64,000 nt of DNA from DASWJZ01 sp964440525 (GCA_964440525.1 CAYTTC010000001.1:74057-138056); one strand, 5' to 3'; positions 42,988 through 52,226 are shown, counted from the first letter of the stretch. Numbers and translations are program-made. The notes: generated by a model not told the origin, from the letters alone.

Positions 42988-44391
42988 CTAGACGCTCAAA
43001 AGCAGATATTCGCGCTCCCAGGGGCTGATCACGCCCATGAAAGTCTCGTACTCGGTTTCCTTGATGGCCCGATAGGTGCGCACGAACGCCGCACCGAAAA
43101 TCTCGACCAGCTCGGGCGTGACCTCAAGCAGCCTTACCGCGTCGAGGATCGAGCGCGGCAGCGCGAAGGCCGGGTCATGGCTGGCGCTCTCGATCGGACG
43201 GTCGGGCTTCAGCTCCTTCACCAAACCGAGATAGCCGCAGGCGAGCGAGGCGGCGATGGCGAGGTAGGGATTGGCGTCGGAGGAGGGAACCCGGTTTTCG
43301 ACGCGCCGGTTCTCAGGGTCGGAGAGCGGCACGCGGAGCCCGACGGTCCGATTGTCGTAGCCCCAGCGCACGTTGATCGGGGCGCTCGTGTTCCTGACCA
43401 GCCGGCGGTAGGAGTTCACGTAGGGCGCCAGCATGCACATGACGCGCGGCAGGTAGTTCTGCATCCCGGCGATGTAGTTCAGAAATCTCGGTTCCAGCAC
43501 ATTCACGCCGCCGTCGGCGAAGATGTTGCGGCCGGTCATGGCGTCGGTCACCGAGTGGTGGATGTGCATGGCCGAGCCCGGCTCGGTGGCGATGGGCTTG
43601 GCCATGAAGGTCGCGTACATTTTGTGACGGAGCGCCGCCTCGCGGATCGTGCGCTTGAACAAAAACACCTGGTCGGCGAGCTCGACCGGGTCGCCGTGGC
43701 GCAGGTTGATCTCCATCTGCGCGGTGCCGTCTTCGTGGTTCAGCGTGTCGATCTCCAGCCCCTGCGCCTCGGAGAATCGGTAGATGTCGTCGAACAACTC
43801 CTCGAACTCGTTCACCGCCGTGATCGAATAGGCCTGACGGGCGCGCTCCGGCCGGCCGGAGCGTCCGATCGGCGGCTCGAGCGGATAGTCCGGATCGATG
43901 TTCGGCTTGACGAGATAGAATTCCATCTCCGGCGCCACCACCGGCTTCAAGCCGAGGTCAGCGTAGAGCTTGACGATCCGCTTCAGCACATTGCGCGGCG
44001 CGATCTCGAAGGGTGTCCCGTCCTTATGAAAAGCGTCGTGGATCACCTGCGCGGTCGGATCGCTGGCCCACGGGATGACCGCAAGCGTGGCGAAATCCGG
44101 CTTGAAGATGAGGTCGCTGTCGGTGAGGCCCTCGATGAAGGCCTCTTCCTCCTCCGGATATTCGCCGGTGATGGTCTGGGTGAACATCGAGGCCGGCAGC
44201 GTCATCGGATTGCCGCTGAAGAATTTTTCCGTCGGCATCAGTTTTCCGCGCGCCACCCCGGCCTGATCCGGGATGATGCACTCGACGTCATCGATGCGGC
44301 GCTCGCGGCACCACTTTCGGGCGGCGGCCTCGTCGGCAACCCCGCGGGCGGCTTGCGGAATCTCGTCCGGTATTTCGGCTTTTGCACTCAT
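42988..44391 (-). CDS. puuA: Gamma-glutamylputrescine synthetase-like glutamine synthetase
   Basis: A 467-residue glutamine-synthetase-family ligase. Family segments are all readable: substrate/metal residues in APEMEFYLV, NHEDGTAQMEIN, SAMHIHHSV, the ATP loop NVRWGYDNRTVGLRVP and the NRRVENRVPSSDANPYLAIA adenylate region. Coupling to a PuuB-like oxidase 9 bases downstream and to a PotFGHI importer 6.6 kb away argues for ATP-dependent gamma-glutamylation of putrescine rather than glutamine synthesis. It is the first gene of a two-gene minus-strand operon. Other polyamines or amines remain possible. Confidence 0.88.
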   Translation of the reverse strand: MSAKAEIPDEIPQAARGVADEAAARKWCRERRIDDVECIIPDQAGVARGKLMPTEKFFSGNPMTLPASMFTQTITGEYPEEEEAFIEGLTDSDLIFKPDFATLAVIPWASDPTAQVIHDAFHKDGTPFEIAPRNVLKRIVKLYADLGLKPVVAPEMEFYLVKPNIDPDYPLEPPIGRSGRPERARQAYSITAVNEFEELFDDIYRFSEAQGLEIDTLNHEDGTAQMEINLRHGDPVELADQVFLFKRTIREAALRHKMYATFMAKPIATEPGSAMHIHHSVTDAMTGRNIFADGGVNVLEPRFLNYIAGMQNYLPRVMCMLAPYVNSYRRLVRNTSAPINVRWGYDNRTVGLRVPLSDPENRRVENRVPSSDANPYLAIAASLACGYLGLVKELKPDRPIESASHDPAFALPRSILDAVRLLEVTPELVEIFGAAFVRTYRAIKETEYETFMGVISPWEREYLLLSV

Positions 44392-44445
44392 TCCCGATAC
44401 TTAGCCGGTTTCACGGCTTTCGCGAAGCCGCGACGCGCGGGACGG

Positions 44446-45576
44446 CTAATCCAGCGTGCGGCGGAAGCGCAGGATCGCGAGCGTTCCGATGACCAGGAGG
44501 AAAACCACGACCGGCCAGAGGTGCGGCAGCGTGTCGAGGGCGCCGTTCCCCTTCAGCATGATGCCGCGGACGGCGCGCAGGAAATGCGTGAGCGGCAGGA
44601 CCTGGCCGATCGCCTGCGCCCAGGCCGGCATGCCGCGGAACGGGAACATGAAGCCGGAGAGCAGGATCGAGGGGAGGAAATAGAAGAACGTCATCTGCAT
44701 CGCCTGCATCTGCGTGCGGGCGAGCGTGGAGAAGGTGTAGCCGAGCGTCACATTCGAAGCGATGAAGAGAAGCACGGCGCAGAGGAGGAGCGTCAGCGAG
44801 CCTTCCATCGGCACCGAGAAGAGCAGGAAGGCGGCCGAGAGGATGACCAGAATCTGCAGCAAGCCGAGGCCGACATAGGGCAGGATTTTTCCGATCATGA
44901 TGTCGACCGGGCGGACCGGCATGGCGAGAAGATTCTCCATCGTCCCGCGCTCGATCTCGCGCGTCAGCGCGAGCGCCGTCATCAGCGTGGTGGTGAGGGT
45001 CAGGATCACGCCGATCAGGCCGGGCACGATGTTGTAGGAGGTGACGCCTTCCGGATTGTAGAGGCGGTGCACGACGACCTCAGCGCCTCCCGTGGCCTGC
45101 GGGCGAGCCGACGGGCCGTCGAGGGATGCGGCGACGGCGCGGCGCACGATCTCTGGCATGGCGCCGATGGCGTTGACCGAGGCGGCCGGGTCGGTGGCAT
45201 CGGCCTCGACCACGATCTGGGCATTTCTGCCGCGGGCAAGATCGCTGTGAAAGTCCGTCGGCACGGTGACGACGAAGGCGAGCCTGCCCAGAGCCAGCGC
45301 ATCGCGCGCTTCCGCCTCGGACAAGTCCCCTTCGATCTCGAAATATCCGGAAGTCTGCATGCCGGCGACGATGGCGCGCGCGGCGGGCCCGGAATCGGCC
45401 ATGACGATGCCGGTCGGCAGATGCTTCGGATCGCTGTTGATGGCATAGCCGAAAAGCACGAGCTGGATGATCGGGATGCCGACGATCATGGCGAAGGTCA
45501 GCCGGTCGCGCCGCATCTGGATCACCTCCTTCAGCAGGACGGCGCGAATTCGCTGAGCGGCGGAAGCGGGCGTCAT
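44446..45576 (-). CDS. ABC-2 type transporter permease (YbhR/YhhJ-like)
   Basis: A 376-residue permease of the ABC2_membrane_3 group. One N-terminal span (FAMIVGIPIIQLVLFGYAI) is followed by a large periplasmic region (about 47-170) and a cluster of five C-terminal spans. The region ALTREIERGTMENLLAMPVRP is the family cytoplasmic motif. In E. coli the related locus has two permeases (YbhS and YbhR); only this one is present, implying a homodimer. It is the last gene of the TetR-HlyD-ATPase-permease operon, two bases after the ATPase. Drug or toxic-compound efflux is likely. Confidence 0.9.
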   Translation of the reverse strand: MTPASAAQRIRAVLLKEVIQMRRDRLTFAMIVGIPIIQLVLFGYAINSDPKHLPTGIVMADSGPAARAIVAGMQTSGYFEIEGDLSEAEARDALALGRLAFVVTVPTDFHSDLARGRNAQIVVEADATDPAASVNAIGAMPEIVRRAVAASLDGPSARPQATGGAEVVVHRLYNPEGVTSYNIVPGLIGVILTLTTTLMTALALTREIERGTMENLLAMPVRPVDIMIGKILPYVGLGLLQILVILSAAFLLFSVPMEGSLTLLLCAVLLFIASNVTLGYTFSTLARTQMQAMQMTFFYFLPSILLSGFMFPFRGMPAWAQAIGQVLPLTHFLRAVRGIMLKGNGALDTLPHLWPVVVFLLVIGTLAILRFRRTLD

Positions 45577-45577
45577 C

Positions 45578-46584
45578 TCAAGCGTTCCCGCCGGCTTGCG
45601 CCTCGCTCATGAGGCGGATGAAGACATCCTCAAGCGTCGTTTCGCCCGCCGCCACTTCGACCGGAAATTTTCGCGCGATCTCGTCAACGCTTTGCCGTAG
45701 CGCTTGAGGGTCGGAGCCGACAACGTGCAAATCCTCGCCGAAGGCGGCGACCTGCTCCACTCCCGGCATGCCGGCAAGCGCCCGGGCCGCCGCGGCCGCG
45801 CCGCGCCCGGTGACGACGTACGTGCCGAGGCCAGACTCTGCGATAATCTCCTCGGTGGTCCCGCGCGCGACGATGGCACCGTAGGCGATATAGACGATGC
45901 GGTGGCAGCGTTCGGCGTCGTCCATGTAGTGGGTGGAGACGAGCACGGTCAGGCCGTCCTCGGCAAGGCGGTGGATCTCGTCCCAGAATTCTCTGCGCGC
46001 TTTCGGATCGACGCCGGCGGTCGGCTCGTCGAGGAGGAGGAGNNNNNNNNNNNNNNNNNNNNNNNNNNNNNNNNNNNNNNNNNNNNNNNNNNNNNNNNNN
46101 NNNNNNNNNNNNNNNNNNNNNNNNNNNNNNNNNNNNNNNNNNGCTTCCAGCCGCCGGACAGCGTGCCGGCAAGCTGATGCTGGCGGCTCGCCAGGCCAAG
46201 ATTGTTCAGCGTCTCGTCGACAGTGCGGCGAAGGTTCGGCAGCGCATAAAGCCGCGCGACGAACTCGAGGTTCTCGCGGATCGTCAGATCTTCGTAGAAG
46301 GAGAAGCGCTGGGTCATGTAGCCGACCTCGCGCTTGATCGCTTCCGCCTGGCGCACGATGTCGTAACCAAGGCAGGTTCCCTCGCCGGCGCTCGGCCGCA
46401 AGAGGCCGCAGATCATGCGGATCGTCGTCGTCTTGCCGGAGCCGTTCGGTCCAAGAAAGCCGACGATCTCGCCTGCGGCGACCTTCAGATCAACATCGTT
46501 CACGACCGTCTTGTCGCCGAAGCGTTTGGTCAGGCCGCGCACGTCGATGACAATTTCGGGGGTGGGGGCGTTTTCGCCGCTCAT
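45578..46584 (-). CDS. ABC transporter ATPase (YbhF-like), interrupted by assembly gap
   Basis: A single-domain ATPase of an efflux ABC system. The N-terminal part shows Walker A GPNGSGKTTT, the Q-loop GYMTQRFSFYEDL and signature LSGGWK, where the gap begins. After the gap the frame resumes with Walker B LLLLDEPTAGVD and the switch VSTHYMDDAERC, and ends with a 60-residue C-terminal extension. The frame arithmetic (442 and 465 bases either side) and family spacing indicate about 41 missing bases, not 100. Unlike E. coli YbhF, which has two ATPase domains, this one has one. It overlaps the HlyD gene by four bases. Confidence 0.85.
46043..46142. other. Scaffold gap (100 N), probably about 41 bases in truth
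   Basis: The gap falls between the ABC signature and Walker B of one ATPase. No flanking sequence is repeated, so real bases are missing. The linker in homologues is 14 residues with one base already present, predicting about 41 missing bases. Confidence 0.8.
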
Positions 46585-47540
46585 TGCGAGCCTCGAAGCG
46601 AGGGGCTCACGTCGACAGGCTGGCCGAGCGGCAGAAGGGCCGCCTCGCCCGCAAGCGCCGCCTCAGCGCGGAACATGAGTTTTCCCCGGTTCTCGCGGCT
46701 GAAGATCACCGGCGGGGTGAACTCCGCCTCCACGCCGAGGAAGGTCACTTCGGCGGAGAGATTTTCGGGGCAGCCGTCGCAGGCGACGGAAACTGCCATG
46801 CCGGTCGCCAGCGAGGCGCGCGCCGCTTGCGGCACGAAGAAGATCACTTTTCGGGCATCATCCGGGAGGAGCGAAAGGACCGGCGCACCGGCCATGGCCA
46901 CTTCGCCCATCTCGTAGTGGACATCCTCGATCCGGCCGCCGACCGGCGCCACGACGACGTATTTTTGCAGCCGCGTCTGCGCCTGCTGAAGGGCCGCGCG
47001 CGCAGCATCGACGGCGCGCTCGGCGGCGTCGATCTCGGGCGTCCGCGCGGGCATCGCCGCGACGTCGCGCTGTCGCTCGGCGGAATCGACCCGCGCCTCG
47101 GCGACCGAGACGTTCTCGCGCGCCTGATCGAGCCGCGCCTCCGAAATCACCTTCTGGTCGAACAGCACCTTCTGCCGCTCGAACTCCTTGCGCGCGGTCT
47201 CCAGCGAAGCCTCGGCTTCTGCGATCTGCGCCTCGATCACCGCGATCTCGGGCGGGCGCTTGCCGCCGAGCAAGTTGGCGAGCTCGGCTTCCGCGCGCGC
47301 CTTCTCGGCCCCCGCCTGGTCGACGGCGGAGGCCACTTCCTCATCGTCGATCCGGAAGAGGAGGTCGCCCTCTGCCACCACGGTGCCGCGCCGTGCGGCA
47401 ACCTCCACGATGCGCCCGCCAACCTCGGGCGCGACATCAACGAAGTCGCCCTCGACGTAGCCTTGGAAGACAGCGTCCGCCGGCTGCCCGCCGCAGGCTG
47501 AGAGGACGAGAAGCGGAAGGAGAAAGAGAATTCGCGTCAT
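46581..47540 (-). CDS. HlyD-family membrane-fusion protein (YbhG-like)
   Basis: A 319-residue periplasmic adaptor. A lipoprotein-like signal (LLPLLVLSACGG, Cys at residue 16) anchors it. A biotinyl-lipoyl-like half (GRIVEVAARRGTVVAEGDLLFRID) is followed by a long alpha-helical coiled coil (about 75-195) and a C-terminal beta-barrel. It links the inner-membrane ABC pump to an outer-membrane channel that is not encoded here. Four-base overlaps with the regulator and ATPase genes show tight co-translation. Confidence 0.9.
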   Translation of the reverse strand: MTRILFLLPLLVLSACGGQPADAVFQGYVEGDFVDVAPEVGGRIVEVAARRGTVVAEGDLLFRIDDEEVASAVDQAGAEKARAEAELANLLGGKRPPEIAVIEAQIAEAEASLETARKEFERQKVLFDQKVISEARLDQARENVSVAEARVDSAERQRDVAAMPARTPEIDAAERAVDAARAALQQAQTRLQKYVVVAPVGGRIEDVHYEMGEVAMAGAPVLSLLPDDARKVIFFVPQAARASLATGMAVSVACDGCPENLSAEVTFLGVEAEFTPPVIFSRENRGKLMFRAEAALAGEAALLPLGQPVDVSPSLRGSQ

Positions 47541-48202
47541 GGCCTCACCTCGCCGGCGGCGGCGACCATCGCGCGGACGTTCTGGCGGATGAGCGCCTTC
47601 GCTTCGCTCATGAAAGCCGCGTCGTATCGGTCGCGGGCAAGGCGGCGAAGGACGGCCGTCTCCGCGATCCGCAGAAAAAGCACCTGGCCGATCATGAGGA
47701 AGACGCGGAGCTTAGTCTCCTCCGCCTCGGGGTCGAGCCCGGCGGCGGTCGCGAAGAGCCGCGTGCCCGCCCCGTGGAACTGCGACAGCATGGCGAAGAA
47801 GATCTCGAAGGCGAAGGTCGGCTGCATCTGCTCGCGGATGATGAAGCGGGCGACACGCCGCATCTCCTCCGGCCCGACGATCACGTCGACCAGCGTGCCG
47901 ACGAACTCCTCCAGCGCCGCAAGGGCCGCTGCCGGATTGTTCGGCGTCCGATCGAGGAGATGCGCGATGCGGTGGCGGACACGCGCCTCGATGTTGCCGA
48001 TCACCGTGCCGGCGACGGCGCGGTAGAGCTCGTCCTTGCCGCCGAAATGATACGAGATCGCCGCGACGTTGACCTTGGCGCGGCCGGCGATGTCGCGGAC
48101 GGTCGTGCCGGTCAGGCCGCGCTCGCCGAAAAGGTCCAGCGCGGCGTCGAGAATGCGCTCACGCGGGCCCTCCTCCGAGGATTCTTCACTCGCCAAAGCC
48201 AT
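47537..48202 (-). CDS. TetR family regulator (CecR/YbiH-like)
   Basis: A 221-residue regulator. Its helix-turn-helix (TTVRDIAGRAKVNVAAISYHFGGK) is followed by a CecR-type C-terminal domain (GPEEMRRVARFIIREQMQP). It is the first gene of the efflux operon, in the same order as E. coli cecR-ybhGFSR, so local autorepression is expected. The ATG at 48202 follows GGCGGAG; the upstream in-frame start at 48277 overlaps the operator-like repeats. Confidence 0.9.
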   Translation of the reverse strand: MALASEESSEEGPRERILDAALDLFGERGLTGTTVRDIAGRAKVNVAAISYHFGGKDELYRAVAGTVIGNIEARVRHRIAHLLDRTPNNPAAALAALEEFVGTLVDVIVGPEEMRRVARFIIREQMQPTFAFEIFFAMLSQFHGAGTRLFATAAGLDPEAEETKLRVFLMIGQVLFLRIAETAVLRRLARDRYDAAFMSEAKALIRQNVRAMVAAAGEVRP

Positions 48203-48256
48203 GTCTCCGCCATGCGTGCTGCTACTCGTTGGAAGCCATATAGCATAAGCCACGCC

Positions 48257-48280
48257 CGTTTCAAACGTTTGTTTCAAACG
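48257..48280. promoter_or_regulatory. Operator-like repeat upstream of the TetR efflux operon
   Basis: Two direct copies of GTTTCAAACG (48258-48267 and 48271-48280) overlap the perfect palindrome CAAACGTTTG (48262-48271). The block starts 55 bases before the TetR start, a natural place for autoregulation. Confidence 0.6.
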
Positions 48281-48347
48281 ATCGTTGTGGCTGCTATTGA
48301 TTGAAATAGCTGCGGATTTTGGCGCTGAGGCGTGGGCGATCTTGACG

Positions 48348-48962
48348 CTAGGGGGCAGCGCTATCCGCCGAAGGCTCGAACCAGCCGCGCCATTCTTCCA
48401 AGCCCTCCAGCTCGCCTGAAGCGATCTCGGTGGCGAGCGCCCGCACCCAGGACAGCTCCGCCTGGCGCAGCATCGCCCGGTATTCGAAGTCGACGAGGAA
48501 CAACCGCGGCAGTTTTTTCCCGCGCGCGAAGGCGTTGATGGAGCCCGCCTTGGCGAGCTCGATTTCGAGCATGTCGCACCGTCTTTGAAGAAGCGTCGCC
48601 ACCTCTTCGGGTGGCAGCGCCGGCATCAGGGACAGCCCCGCTTCGAACTGCGTAAATTCCTTCGCGGGCACTGCGAGGAGCTCGCTCAGCCAGTCGTAAA
48701 GCTCGAGCGAGCCGGCTTCCGTGAGCTGGTAGACCGTGCGCTCGGGCCGCTTCCCTTCCTTCACCGTCTCCTTCGGCTGAATGAGATGATGGCGCGACAG
48801 CGCTTCGATCACCGAATAGAGCGAGCCGTAGTTGAGCTTGATCGACTCGTCCTTGCGCCGCTCGCGCATCGTGCTCGCCATTTCGTAAGGATGCATCGGC
48901 CGTTCCGCCAGGCAGGACAGAACCGCGAGCGCGAGCGGATTGGAGACCTTGCGCGTGGTCAT
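48348..48962 (-). CDS. PadR family transcriptional regulator
   Basis: A 204-residue PadR regulator with an N-terminal winged helix (LAVLSCLAERPMHPYEMAS, LNYGSLYSVIEAL) and a longer C-terminal helical (Vir_act_alpha_C) region for dimerisation. Its start overlaps the MFS stop in an ATGA, so pump and regulator share a transcript. PadR proteins commonly repress adjacent efflux genes until a phenolic or drug ligand binds. A hyphenated palindrome upstream of the MFS gene is the likely site. Confidence 0.9.
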   Translation of the reverse strand: MTTRKVSNPLALAVLSCLAERPMHPYEMASTMRERRKDESIKLNYGSLYSVIEALSRHHLIQPKETVKEGKRPERTVYQLTEAGSLELYDWLSELLAVPAKEFTQFEAGLSLMPALPPEEVATLLQRRCDMLEIELAKAGSINAFARGKKLPRLFLVDFEYRAMLRQAELSWVRALATEIASGELEGLEEWRGWFEPSADSAAP

Positions 48963-50710
48963 GCGGCGATGATCGCCCCGCTTTCCGCCGCGATGCGTGC
49001 CTTCTCGGCCTCGGACAAAGGCCGCCGCGGCAGAAGGAAGGTCAGGCAAAAGATCATTGCGAGCGCGCCGATCAGCCAGAGCAGCGTTTGCTCGAAGGCA
49101 GCGGAGAAATTCCGCTGATTGGCTTCTTCGCCGCGGGTCTCGAGCGCTGCGCCGATCGTCTGCGCCGCCGCCGGGTCAGATTGGGCGAAGGAAGCCATCG
49201 AGGCTTCGGCTTGCCTGCAGCTGTCCGGCAACGCGGAAAAATCCTTGGCGTTGGCGCGGTCGTGGAAGCAGCGCTCGAATCCCTCGATGATCTCGGGCAG
49301 AGCGGGGGATGGCATGCCCGCGGCAGAGAGGTCGGCGCTGAGCTCCGCGCGCACGCTCGCCACGCTGAGCTCCGCCCGGCTTCCGAGAAGACCGAAAAAG
49401 ATCACGCCGATCACGGCGATGCCAACGGCGCCGCCGATCTGCCCCACGGCGTTGACGACGCCGGAGGCGGAGCCCGCGTCCTTGATCGGCACTTCGGCCA
49501 AGATGAAGGGATAGATCGGCGCAACGACGAAGCCCATGCCGACGCCAGCGATGATCAGCGCCGGCGTCATCTCCCACGGCGTCAGATCGCCGCCGAAGTA
49601 CCCGAGGGTCGCGATGAGGAGGCCGAAGCCGACTGCCATGACCGCTGGCCCGGCGGAAACGATTTTTCGGCCGAAGCGCGGCACCAGAATCGGCCCCGAC
49701 GAGCCGGCCGCGACGGCGACGCCGAGCGAGAAGGGAATTCCGGTGAGCCCGGCTTTCAGGACGGAATAGCCCAGCCCCACCTGCAGAAACAGCGTGAGGA
49801 CCAGGAAGAAACTAAAGACGACGGCGAAGAGCGAGCCGCTGATGGTGATGCCGGCGACAAATGAGCGGTGGTGGAAGAGTGCCGGGACGACCAGCGGGGA
49901 ACCGTCGCGGCGGTCCTTCCAGACTTGGCTAAACCCGAAAAGCACGAAGACAGGAAGCGACGCCGCCATGGTGAGGAGCACCCAGGCGGGCCAGTCGAGC
50001 TGACGCCCCTGGATCAGTGGATACATGAGCATCAGCATGGCCAGAAGAATCAGCGCCACCCCGAGAAGGTCGAGCCGCAGCGGATGTGGAGATTTCGCGT
50101 CCGGCAGGTAGATCCAGGCGAGAATGAAAGCGCTGATTCCGACGGGCAGGTTGACGAGGAAGATGGCGCGCCAGCCGAGGCCCCACAGGTCACCGCTGAC
50201 GAGCAGCGCGCCGATGATCGGCCCGGCGACGGTGGCGATGCCGGCGAGACCTCCGTAGAAGGCCGAAACGCCCTGACGCTCCTCGGTGGTCGTGTACATC
50301 ACTTGGATGGTCGACAGGATCTGCGGGACCATCATCGCCGCCATCAGCCCCTGAACGAGGCGCGCCGCAATCAGCATGCCGGTGGTGTTCGAAAGGCCGC
50401 AAAGCGCTGACGCCGCGGTGAAGCCGGCGATCCCAAACAAGAACAGTTTCTTGTAGCCAAAAATGTCGCCGAGCCGTCCGCCGGTGATCAGAAAGAGCGC
50501 GAAGGCGAGCGCGTAGCCGGCAATGATCCACTGGATCGCCGCGTAGCTCGCGCCAAGGCTTTCCTGGATCGACGGGATCGCCACGTTGACGATGGTTCCG
50601 TCGAGCACGTCCATGAAGAAGGCGAGAAGAACGACGAGGAGCGCAATGGTCCTGCCGCGCCTGGTCAGTCCGCCTCCGACGGGAGGAGGTGTTTTCGCCG
50701 ATTCCGACAT
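48959..50710 (-). CDS. MFS drug:H+ antiporter (DHA2, EmrB/QacA type)
   Basis: A 583-residue transporter with about 14 spans. It has FMDVLDGTIVNVAIPSI (motif D1 in the first span), GRLGDIFGYKK (motif A) and LVQGLMAAMMVPQ in span 4. The start at 50710 follows AAAGG; the 52-residue longer reading lacks hydrophobic or conserved features. A periplasmic loop of about 100 residues before the last span (VRAELSADLSAAG, CFHDRANAK) is characteristic of the family. The substrate is probably a hydrophobic or cationic toxicant. Confidence 0.92.
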   Translation of the reverse strand: MSESAKTPPPVGGGLTRRGRTIALLVVLLAFFMDVLDGTIVNVAIPSIQESLGASYAAIQWIIAGYALAFALFLITGGRLGDIFGYKKLFLFGIAGFTAASALCGLSNTTGMLIAARLVQGLMAAMMVPQILSTIQVMYTTTEERQGVSAFYGGLAGIATVAGPIIGALLVSGDLWGLGWRAIFLVNLPVGISAFILAWIYLPDAKSPHPLRLDLLGVALILLAMLMLMYPLIQGRQLDWPAWVLLTMAASLPVFVLFGFSQVWKDRRDGSPLVVPALFHHRSFVAGITISGSLFAVVFSFFLVLTLFLQVGLGYSVLKAGLTGIPFSLGVAVAAGSSGPILVPRFGRKIVSAGPAVMAVGFGLLIATLGYFGGDLTPWEMTPALIIAGVGMGFVVAPIYPFILAEVPIKDAGSASGVVNAVGQIGGAVGIAVIGVIFFGLLGSRAELSVASVRAELSADLSAAGMPSPALPEIIEGFERCFHDRANAKDFSALPDSCRQAEASMASFAQSDPAAAQTIGAALETRGEEANQRNFSAAFEQTLLWLIGALAMIFCLTFLLPRRPLSEAEKARIAAESGAIIAA

Positions 50711-50762
50711 GCAGGCCTTTCGCGGTTGAAAACAGCCCGATGAGGGCCGGGCTTCGAAGCAT

Positions 50763-50794
50763 ATACTCGTATCAGAATATTCTGAGAAGAGTAT
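50763..50794. promoter_or_regulatory. 32-bp hyphenated palindrome, likely PadR operator
   Basis: Outer arms ATACTC (50763-50768) and GAGTAT (50789-50794) are perfect complements, and the centre AGAATATTCT (50774-50783) is itself a perfect palindrome. It lies 53 bases upstream of the MFS/PadR operon start, within the 305-base divergent region facing potF. No other structure is seen in that region. Confidence 0.65.
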
Positions 50795-51015
50795 CAGCTG
50801 CGGCGCGGCGTCACTCCGGGTGGGCAGCGGGCCGCCGCCCAAGAGAGATAGCCTGTTCCCGCGCATGCCGAACTTCGGCAGCGCAGATATGTGGTTCGGC
50901 GGCCGGCCGGCACACCCTGTCCGCCGGTTAAACTCCCCGGTTGATGCGGCGCGCCGCCAACCCTAGTCTGCTTAAGGCTTTGTTAACGACCGCAGGCCGC
51001 AAGGAGGACCGAGAC

Positions 51016-52110
51016 GTGAAACCGATCGCAACATGGCTGCTCGCTGCGGCCGCGCTCACTTTCTCCCCGCTTCCGGCGGCTGCGCAGGACAAGGTCGTCA
51101 ACGTCTACAACTGGTCCGACTATGTCGGCGACGGCGTGCTCGACGATTTCACTAAGGAGACCGGCATCAAGGTCGTCTACGACGTCTATGATTCCAACGA
51201 GGTGCTGGAGACCAAGCTGCTCGCCGGCGGCTCCGGCTACGACATCATCGTTCCCTCCGACCGGAATCTGGCGCGCATGATCCAGGCGGGCGTTGTGCAA
51301 AAACTCGACAAGTCGAAAATCCCGAACCTCGTCAACCAGTGGCCCTTCATCGCCGAGCGCCTCGCCACCTACGATCCGGGCAACGAATACGCCGTCAACT
51401 ACATGTGGGGCACGACAGCGATCGGCTACAACGTCGACAAGATCAAGGAACGCATGCCCGACGCGCCGGTCGATTCCTGGGACATGATCTTCAAGCCCGA
51501 GGTCGTCTCGAAATTCGCCGATTGCGGCGTGCACGTGCTCGATTCGCCGGACGATCTGATACCGGCGGCGTTGCACTATCTCGGGCTCAATCCTGATTCC
51601 AAGGATCCCGGCGAGCTGCAGCAGGCCGGCGACCTTCTGAAGAGCGTGCGGCCCTCCATCCAGAAATTCCATTCCTCCGAATACATCAACGGGCTCGCCA
51701 ACGGCGACATCTGCATGGCGGTCGGATATTCCGGCGATGTGCTGCAGGCGCGCGACCGCGCGGCGGAGGCCGCCAACAACGTCAACATCGCCTACTCGAT
51801 CCCCAAGGAGGGGGCGTTGATGTGGCTCGACGGAATGGCCATTCCCGCCGATGCGCCGCATCCCGACGAGGCGCACGCCTTCATCAACTTCATGCTGAAG
51901 CCGGAGATCGCGGCACGCAATTCCAACTTCATCTTCTACGCGAACGGCAATCTCGCTTCGCAGCAATTCCTCGACGAGGCGGTGCGCAAAGACCCGGGGG
52001 TCTATCCCGACGAGGCGACGGTCGCCAAGCTCTACACGACGACGTCGGGCGATCCGCGCCAGCAGCGCGAGATCACGCGCATCTGGACGGAAGTGAAGAC
52101 GGGCCAATAG
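51016..52110 (+). CDS. potF: Putrescine/polyamine-binding periplasmic protein
   Basis: A 364-residue exported protein with GTG start fixed by an ideal AAGGAGG at 51001-51007. The signal peptide runs to about PLPAAAQ. The mature protein opens with VVNVYNWSDYVGDGVLDDF, the hallmark of PotF/PotD, and contains SGYDIIVPSDRNLARMI, MWGTTAIGYN and MWLDGMAIPADAPHP. Together with the ATPase and two permeases downstream it forms a complete polyamine importer, adjacent to the Puu-type enzymes. Discrimination between putrescine and spermidine is not possible from the visible pocket. Confidence 0.94.
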   Translation: MKPIATWLLAAAALTFSPLPAAAQDKVVNVYNWSDYVGDGVLDDFTKETGIKVVYDVYDSNEVLETKLLAGGSGYDIIVPSDRNLARMIQAGVVQKLDKSKIPNLVNQWPFIAERLATYDPGNEYAVNYMWGTTAIGYNVDKIKERMPDAPVDSWDMIFKPEVVSKFADCGVHVLDSPDDLIPAALHYLGLNPDSKDPGELQQAGDLLKSVRPSIQKFHSSEYINGLANGDICMAVGYSGDVLQARDRAAEAANNVNIAYSIPKEGALMWLDGMAIPADAPHPDEAHAFINFMLKPEIAARNSNFIFYANGNLASQQFLDEAVRKDPGVYPDEATVAKLYTTTSGDPRQQREITRIWTEVKTGQ

Positions 52111-52113
52111 TAT

Positions 52114-52226
52114 CGTAGCTCGGATGGAGCCCTCGGGTCGCGCCTCCGGCGCGCCCAAGGGTAAACTCCGCGAAATCCGGGAGCGGCGCAGAGCCCCGCA
52201 TCGCGCTTAGCTCCATGCGGGCTACG
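52114..52226. repeat. Dispersed palindromic intergenic repeat in the pot operon
   Basis: A 113-base element fills most of the potF-potG gap. Its ends are imperfect inverted repeats: CGTAGCTCGGATGGAGC at the left and the complement of CGTAGCCCGCATGGAGC at the right. Sequences of this kind (TCGGATGGAGC, AAATCCGGG, CTCCATGCGGGCTACG) are widely scattered in Hyphomicrobiales genomes, from memory rather than a search. It can fold into a large hairpin in the transcript. Confidence 0.65.

Noticed and set aside
41836..45612. 1258-codon plus-strand open frame
   Set aside because: It runs antisense through PuuB, PuuA and the ABC-2 permease genes, which have clear motifs; it is a shadow.
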